A stretch of DNA of 64,000 nucleotides from UBA10649 sp963842725 (GTDB lineage Bacteria; Actinomycetota; Actinomycetes; S36-B12), in assembly GCA_963842725.1 (NCBI GenBank), contig CAWJHN010000004.1, forward strand, positions 1,426,001 through 1,490,000, read 5' to 3'. The notes below the pieces were generated by a model. It ran no database searches and was not told where the DNA came from. It worked only from the letters and a program-made list of their open reading frames with translations. The translations under genes and the position numbers were made by a program. Below, one piece after another: positions 59,083 to 64,000 of this stretch. Position 1 is the stretch's first letter, and the number at the start of each line of letters is the position of its first letter.

Positions 59083-59550
59083 CTACGCTGGCTGCTCGTA
59101 CGGATCGATGCCGAGAATGGTCTCGTCCTCGGGAGTCAGGTCCTTTGCCGGCGAGTCGAACTGGTCGCGAAACGGATCTGCGCGTGCCACGTCGCTCTCG
59201 TCGTCGAGGTAGGACGTGTCATCGAGGTCGGAGGGGTCGACGACGTGCATGGCCGCCTGCTCTGCGGTCACCCACGGCGCCGGTGTGAGTCCGCCCGAGT
59301 GCATGGGGTCGTCGCTCGCGTCCTCGGCGTCCTCCATGGCGAGGACGTCTTCGATGTCCTCGAGCGGGTAGGGGAGATCGACCGAGCCCTCGCCGCCCCC
59401 GCCGTTGAGTGCGTTGTGCGTGGCCTCTGCCTCCATGATCATCGTGAGTCGTTCGGCCTGGTCGGCCGCGTCGCCCGCGGCGTCGATCCCGTGGGTCGTG
59501 GCATGGGCAACCTCGCGCGGGGATGCCGCACCGGCAACCTTCTCGCTCAT
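59083..59550 (-). CDS. Acidic hypothetical protein
   Basis: 155 residues, strongly acidic, no recognisable domain. The N-terminal half has a helical Ala/Asp stretch (ATTHGIDAAGDAADQAERLTMIMEAEATHNAL). The C-terminal half has short motifs such as LPYPLEDIEDVLAMEDAEDA and DDTSYLDDESDVARADPFRDQFDSPAKDLTPEDETILGIDPYEQ, likely disordered. GGGAGG is 8 nt before ATG 59550. Possibly an actinobacterial stress or RNA-polymerase-accessory protein, but I cannot support a function. Confidence 0.7.
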   Translation of the reverse strand: MSEKVAGAASPREVAHATTHGIDAAGDAADQAERLTMIMEAEATHNALNGGGGEGSVDLPYPLEDIEDVLAMEDAEDASDDPMHSGGLTPAPWVTAEQAAMHVVDPSDLDDTSYLDDESDVARADPFRDQFDSPAKDLTPEDETILGIDPYEQPA

Positions 59551-59705
59551 CGTGATCACCTCCCTGAACCCGTGACCGGCTATCCGATCACCACCACAGT
59601 AACGCGCCGAACCACCGGACGCCTTGGAAGTTCTCGGGACGTAGGTACTTGACTTTTGCGGCGACGCGGATCACTGACCCGTCCCGATGTGTAAGGCTGT
59701 CTCCC

Positions 59706-60650
59706 ATGACCGCCCTCCCGGACAACACCTTCGACCAGCGCCTGCTGATCGACCTGCAGCCCGTCGTCGAGCGCGAGCTGAATCGCCACCTGAGCACGGC
59801 CAGGGAGTGGTTCCCGCACGAGTACGTGCCGTGGAGCGAGGGTGAGGACTTCTCCGGACCGCTCGACGGGCGCGAGTGGGAGCCGGGTGAGCAGCGGTTC
59901 AGCGACGTGGCGCGGACCAGCCTGATCATCAACCTCCTGACGGAGGACAACCTGCCCAGCTACCACTACGAGATCGCCACGATCCTGGGCCGCGACGGTG
60001 CCTGGGGCCAGTGGGTGGGTCGCTGGACGGCAGAGGAGGGCCGGCACAGCATGGCCATCCGCGACTACCTGCTCGTCACCCGCTCCATCGATCCCATCGC
60101 CATGGAACGCGCGCGGATGATCCACATGAACGAGGGATTCCGCGCGATCCACCCCGGGGTGCTCGCGGGGCTGTCGTATGTCTCCTTCCAGGAGCTGGCG
60201 ACACGCGTGTCGCACCGGAACACCGGCGCGGCCACCGGGGATCCGATCGCCGAGCAGCTCTTCGCCCGCATCGCGCTCGACGAGAACCTGCACATGATCT
60301 TCTACCGCAACGTGATCGAGGCGGCCTTCGACCTCGCACCGGACGAGACGATGGCGGCTGTCACGGCGTCCGTGCGCGATTTCGCGATGCCGGGGCACGG
60401 GATCGAGGGCTTCGGTCGCAAGGCCGTCGAGATCGCCGTCGCGGGCATCTACGACCTCAGGCAGCACCATGACGAGGTCGTCATGCCCGTGCTGCGCAAG
60501 TGGCGCGTGTTCGAGCGCGAGGACTTCGGTGCGGCGGGCGAGCAGGCCCGCGCTGAGTTGTCCGAGCTCATGGACGGCATGTCCGCCGCCGCTCTCCGGT
60601 TCGAGGACAGACGCGACGCGCTCAAGGCCCGGCTGGAGGCTCGCAGCTGA
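59706..60650 (+). CDS. Acyl-ACP desaturase (di-iron fatty acid desaturase)
   Basis: 314 residues. The di-iron ligands are in the helices with NLLTEDNLPSYHYEI, WTAEEGRHSMAIRDYL (EExxH) and ALDENLHMIFYRN (DExxH). This is the soluble plant-type desaturase family (mycobacterial DesA1/DesA2), which puts double bonds in acyl-ACP using ferredoxin electrons and oxygen. AAGGCT ends 7 nt before the ATG; open frame upstream to 59649 is ignored. Confidence 0.9.
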   Translation: MTALPDNTFDQRLLIDLQPVVERELNRHLSTAREWFPHEYVPWSEGEDFSGPLDGREWEPGEQRFSDVARTSLIINLLTEDNLPSYHYEIATILGRDGAWGQWVGRWTAEEGRHSMAIRDYLLVTRSIDPIAMERARMIHMNEGFRAIHPGVLAGLSYVSFQELATRVSHRNTGAATGDPIAEQLFARIALDENLHMIFYRNVIEAAFDLAPDETMAAVTASVRDFAMPGHGIEGFGRKAVEIAVAGIYDLRQHHDEVVMPVLRKWRVFEREDFGAAGEQARAELSELMDGMSAAALRFEDRRDALKARLEARS

Positions 60651-60674
60651 GCGACCCGACCCAAGGAGGTGTCA

Positions 60675-61508
60675 GTGGAGGACCCGGACTCCGTGAACCT
60701 GCGGATGTGGAACGAGCGTGCGCCCGTCCACGCCGCCTCGCCGGACTACGCATTCGATCGGTTCGTGGCCGACCCTGACTACATCAGCGACGTGGTGCGC
60801 TTCGACCTTCCCCGCCTCGGCGATGTCCGTGGACTGGTCGGCGTGCACCTGCAGTGCCACATCGGCACCGACACGCTGTCGCTCTCCCGGCTCGGGGCGT
60901 CCATGACGGGCCTGGACTTCTCGCCGGCGGCGCTGCGCGAGGCGCGCCGTCTCGCGGAAGGCGCGAACGCCGACCTCAGGTACGTGCAGGCCGACGCTTA
61001 CGCGGCGGTCGACGCGCTGGGTGCGGGGGAGTTCGACCTCGTGTTCACCGGGATCGGCGCACTGTGCTGGCTTCCCGACATTCGGCGATGGGCGAGCGTG
61101 GTGAGCGAACTGCTCCGGCCGGGCGGACGGCTCTTCCTGCGGGAGGGGCATCCGATGCTCTGGGCCATGGACGATCACCACGACGACGGGACGCTGGTGG
61201 TCACCTACCCGTACTTCGAGACCGCTGAGCCCCTTGTGTTCGACGAGGAGGGGACCTACGTGCGGACGACGGCCGAGCTCGTCAACACGGTCAGCCACTC
61301 CTGGAATCACGGCGTCGGCGAGATCATCACGGCGGTGCTCGAAGCCGGCCTCGTCCTGACGTCATTCGTCGAGCACGACAGCGTCCCGTGGAACGCCTTC
61401 GACGAGGGGGCCATGGAGGACGTCGGCGGCGGAGAGTGGCGGCTGCGCGACCGACCCGAGCGCCTTGCCCACAGCTACACGCTCCAGGCTGTCAAGCCCG
61501 CTGGCTGA
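60675..61508 (+). CDS. Class I SAM-dependent methyltransferase
   Basis: 277 residues. Motif I is VGVHLQCHIGTDTLSLSRLGA with the acidic residue in TGLDFSPAALREARR; motif II is FDLVFTGIGALCWLPDIRRWASVV and motif III LLRPGGRLFLREGHP. This belongs to the Methyltransf_11 group with unknown acceptor. AAGGAGG (60663-60669) is an excellent ribosome-binding site, 5 nt before GTG 60675, which decides against the in-frame GTG at 60669. It converges with the DUF885 gene (17-bp overlap). Confidence 0.85.
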   Translation: MEDPDSVNLRMWNERAPVHAASPDYAFDRFVADPDYISDVVRFDLPRLGDVRGLVGVHLQCHIGTDTLSLSRLGASMTGLDFSPAALREARRLAEGANADLRYVQADAYAAVDALGAGEFDLVFTGIGALCWLPDIRRWASVVSELLRPGGRLFLREGHPMLWAMDDHHDDGTLVVTYPYFETAEPLVFDEEGTYVRTTAELVNTVSHSWNHGVGEIITAVLEAGLVLTSFVEHDSVPWNAFDEGAMEDVGGGEWRLRDRPERLAHSYTLQAVKPAG

Positions 61509-63180
61509 CGATCCACGCGGTCACTGCATCGGCCAGCACCTCCAGCGGGAGCGCCCCGGCCAGCATCATCGCGTCGTGGAACTCCTTGATGTCAAAGTCC
61601 CCGGCGAGCTCGGCCTCGGCCACGGCCCGCAGGCGCTGGATCTCGAGTCGTCCGGTCATGTACGACAGGGCCTGTCCGGGATAGGCGATATAGCGGTCGA
61701 TCTCGGCTTCGACATCGATCGGAGCGACGGGCGTGTTCTCGAGGAGGTAGTCGACGGCCTGCTGCCGGGACCAGCCGAAGGCGTGCAGCCCGGTGTCGAC
61801 CACGAGTCGCGCGGCCCGCCACGCGTCGGCCGAGAGCATGCCCATGCGCTGCAGGTCGGAGGAGTAGAGCCCCATCTCGTCGGCAAGCCGCTCCGAGTAC
61901 AGGCCCCAGCCCTCGACGTACGCGGTGAACAGCGACAGCCGCCGGATCATCGGCAGGCCGGGGACCTCGAGTGACAGCGAGATCTGGAAGTGATGCCCCG
62001 GCACCGCCTCGTGGAAGGCCACTGACTCCAGGTCGAAGGAGGTGCGCTCGCCCGGCTGGCTGACGTTCGTGTAGTAGGTGCCGGGCCGGGAACCGTCCAG
62101 CGCCGGAGGCATGTAGTAGGCGGGAGGAGCACCCTCCGCCTCCAGCTCGGGAATCGCCTCGAGGGCGCAGACCGCGGTCGGCAGCGTGCCGAACCAGTCG
62201 GCCGACGCGGCCTCAGCGCGGCGGACCGCGGTCTCCGCGGCGTCGAGGATCTCCTGCTCGCTGGTCCAGCGCAGCGACGGATCCTCCTGCAGGTGCGCGA
62301 AGATTCCCGGCACGTCAGACAAGCCGAACAGCCGCTCTCCGAGCTCTCGGAACTCCGCATGGACGCCCGCCACGAGATCCAGCCCGATGGCGTGCAACTC
62401 CTCTGGCGTGCGAAGCGTCGTCGTGTGCACCTCGACCAGGCCGCGATACCGCTCGAGTCCGCCCGGCAGGTGCACGAGGCCGACCTGCACTGCATCCCGG
62501 CCCGACGGCAGCACGTCAGCGACGAGGGCGTCCCGGTAGGCGCGAAAGGCCGGGTTGACGACCTCGTCGATGGCGGCGGCGACATCTGCGCGCCAGGCTT
62601 CGGCGGCCGACCAGTCATCGGGAGCGGCGACGGCCAGCGGGCTGGGGTCAGCGGCCAGGAAGCGGTCGATCTGCGAGACCGCCATCTCGACGAGGTGCGC
62701 GACCGGGGTGAGGCCCTTCTCGCGGCCGGCGGCGAGCCGCTCCAGGGACTGGGCCAGGTAGCGCGGGATCTCGCCCAGCCGGGCCAGGTAGTCCGCCGCC
62801 TGCTGCTCGTCCGTGACGACGACCATCCTCAGGTAGGCGATGAGGATCGACGACGGCGACACGGGGAAGGCGGCCACGGTGAACTCGGGGAGCTCGGCCG
62901 CTGCGGCAAGGTCGGAGTAGCGCGTCTGCGCGATGATCACTGCTCGGGTCAGCGCGTCCGGCTCGTCCAGCGCCGCCGTGTCGACCGCGAGCGCCTCGTC
63001 ACGGATGCCGCTGCGGACCGTCGCCTGCTCGCGCTCATGGGCCGCGGACAGGTCGGCCAGTGCGGCGTCGTACTCGCGGAACCCCAGGAGGCTGGCATCC
63101 AGAGGCTCGGACGCCAGAAGGAGGCGCAGCAGTCGCTCCGCCAGCGATGCGATCGTCGGGTCGGTCTGCGCTGAAGTCAT
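61492..63180 (-). CDS. DUF885 metallopeptidase-like protein
   Basis: 562 residues. The zinc motif is in SVAFHEAVPGHHFQISLS (HExxxGHH), with the third ligand Glu in FTAYVEGWGLYSERLADEMG. The C-terminal AYPGQALSYMTGRLEIQRLR is also conserved. The family is related to M32-like or gluzincin peptidases, but substrates are largely unknown. No signal peptide. Minus-strand TACGGT (63193-63188) is 7 nt before ATG 63180. Confidence 0.87.
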   Translation of the reverse strand: MTSAQTDPTIASLAERLLRLLLASEPLDASLLGFREYDAALADLSAAHEREQATVRSGIRDEALAVDTAALDEPDALTRAVIIAQTRYSDLAAAAELPEFTVAAFPVSPSSILIAYLRMVVVTDEQQAADYLARLGEIPRYLAQSLERLAAGREKGLTPVAHLVEMAVSQIDRFLAADPSPLAVAAPDDWSAAEAWRADVAAAIDEVVNPAFRAYRDALVADVLPSGRDAVQVGLVHLPGGLERYRGLVEVHTTTLRTPEELHAIGLDLVAGVHAEFRELGERLFGLSDVPGIFAHLQEDPSLRWTSEQEILDAAETAVRRAEAASADWFGTLPTAVCALEAIPELEAEGAPPAYYMPPALDGSRPGTYYTNVSQPGERTSFDLESVAFHEAVPGHHFQISLSLEVPGLPMIRRLSLFTAYVEGWGLYSERLADEMGLYSSDLQRMGMLSADAWRAARLVVDTGLHAFGWSRQQAVDYLLENTPVAPIDVEAEIDRYIAYPGQALSYMTGRLEIQRLRAVAEAELAGDFDIKEFHDAMMLAGALPLEVLADAVTAWIVSQRA

Positions 63181-63242
63181 GGCGGACACCGTAGGGCCTG
63201 CGACGGCTCGGCGCGAGGGTCCCTCCCGGATACCCTGAGGCG

Positions 63243-64000
63243 ATGCATGCCGGGGATGAGACTGCGCCTGCGCAGCCCAATGACGATGACCTCGTCTCGC
63301 TGCCGTACGCGCTCGAATGGCAGCGCGAGCACGTCGAGGGACGCGGCAATCCGGTGGCCGGACTCATCCTGGAGGCCGTGCTCGACGACGTGCAGGCGGG
63401 TGGCCCGCTGGCCGGGATCCTGCCCACGATCGTTCGCTTCGGGGATCATCCGTCGCTTCGCGTGCTCGCGGCCGTGCATCGACTGGCGCTCGAGCGACGC
63501 GCGTCCGGCGTCGCCGTCCACCTGCCGACGCTGGGCGGCACGCCCCCGCACGGTGCCGACGGTGCGGCCCGCTTCCGCTCGGCTGTCGTCTCCGCCCTGA
63601 TCGAGCACCAGGGGACGCTGCGCGCCAGCCTGGACCGGATCCCGCAGACCAACGAGACCGGCAGGGCCGCCCTGCTGCGCTGCGCCCTGTCTCGACTCGA
63701 CCCCACGGTCCCGGTCCGCCTGTGCGAGGTCGGCGCGTCCGCCGGCCTCAACCTGCGCGCCGATCACCTGCCCGGACTGCCGGGCTTGGAGAGGGGTGTG
63801 CTCCCACCCGTCCGGGATCGGTTGGGGTGCGACCTGAATCCCATCGACCCGACGACCACCGAGGGGCGGGTGACCCTGTCCTCGTACGTATGGGTCGACG
63901 ACGTCGAGCGTTTCCAGCGACTGGGCCGAGCCCTCGAGGTCGCCTCCCGGGTCCCCGCCACGGTTGTCACCATGGAGGCGACGGAGTTCCTCCACGGCCT
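63243..64000 (+). CDS. DUF2332 family protein, N-terminal part
   Basis: The frame is open from ATG 63243 to the window end (252 residues seen, no stop). LRVLAAVHRLALERRASGVAVHLPTLGG, QTNETGRAALLRCAL, VRLCEVGASAGLNLRADHL and GCDLNPIDPTTTEGRVTLSSYVWVDDVERFQRLGRALEVASRVPATVV are DUF2332 features; the EVGASAGLNL stretch resembles a methyltransferase SAM motif. The segment between NLRAD and GCDLNP appears shorter than usual. TACCCT (63231-63236) ends 6 nt before the ATG. Confidence 0.85.
   Translation, partial: MHAGDETAPAQPNDDDLVSLPYALEWQREHVEGRGNPVAGLILEAVLDDVQAGGPLAGILPTIVRFGDHPSLRVLAAVHRLALERRASGVAVHLPTLGGTPPHGADGAARFRSAVVSALIEHQGTLRASLDRIPQTNETGRAALLRCALSRLDPTVPVRLCEVGASAGLNLRADHLPGLPGLERGVLPPVRDRLGCDLNPIDPTTTEGRVTLSSYVWVDDVERFQRLGRALEVASRVPATVVTMEATEFLHG

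Noticed and set aside
1..64000. tRNA, rRNA, insertion sequences, integrases or attachment-site repeats
   Set aside because: None was recognised; every sizeable interval is explained by conserved actinobacterial genes.

Overview
The window is chromosomal DNA from a high-GC actinobacterium. Gene order and family content (sigA, parE/parC, sepH, and many actinobacteria-restricted DUF families) point to the Propionibacteriales; a Nocardioidaceae-type organism such as Aeromicrobium or Nocardioides is my best guess, not established. I see no insertion sequences, phage genes, tRNA/rRNA genes or CRISPR arrays. Coding density is very high, with many 1-4 base stop/start overlaps. The stretch from suhB to the DUF3000 gene keeps most of the mycobacterial order Rv2680-Rv2701 (suhB, DUF4193, DUF3093, dut, DUF3710, OB-fold, DUF3159, ceoC/ceoB, KimA-like transporter, TRAM methyltransferase, dxs, RNase D, DUF3000). 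acnA and a beta-oxidation block are interposed.

Layout. 1-3.5 kb: end of a flippase-like membrane protein, SGNH hydrolase, GreA-like factor with a winged-helix gene, DUF4192. 3.5-6.4 kb: methionine biosynthesis (metY-metX) behind a 330-nt leader that holds a SAM-IV riboswitch followed by a tiny MCCCC reading frame. 6.5-12.4 kb: exported PKD protein, principal sigma factor, crotonase, zinc-finger DUF7455, parE. 12.4-16.5 kb: fluoride exporter pair with DUF190, beta-carbonic anhydrase, and a three-gene lower meta-cleavage set (tautomerase, decarboxylase, hydratase). 16.6-21.9 kb: a divergent two-subunit PEP-synthase-like phosphotransferase, FprA, sucrase/ferredoxin-like protein. 21.9-28.8 kb: parC, pseudouridine catabolism (psuG, psuK-like), GNAT/acyl-CoA-synthetase fusion. 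28.9-32.2 kb: DUF5998, then a phosphodiesterase gene and thymidine kinase both broken by clustered insertions, then sepH. 32.2-43.7 kb: MFS transporter and the conserved suhB-to-methyltransferase block, including a KimA-like potassium importer beside two RCK proteins. 43.9-53.7 kb: acnA, dxs, flavin oxidoreductase, fadB-fadA. 53.7-64 kb: RNase D, DUF3000, EamA and LysE transporters, msrB, NUDIX-like DUF4916, enoyl-CoA hydratase, acidic protein, acyl-ACP desaturase, methyltransferase, DUF885 and the start of a DUF2332 gene.

Three cross-cutting observations stand out. First, metY appears to be read by two RNA sensors in series, one for SAM and one for cysteine translation. Second, meta-cleavage genes lie head-to-head with a phenylphosphate-synthase-like pair around an inverted repeat, suggesting an aromatic-compound module. 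Third, more than a dozen genes have a TANNNT-like -10 box 6 (sometimes 7) nt before the start codon, i.e. predicted leaderless transcripts, which also fixes several start codons. Several frameshifts, all best explained by extra bases, look more like consensus errors than gene decay.
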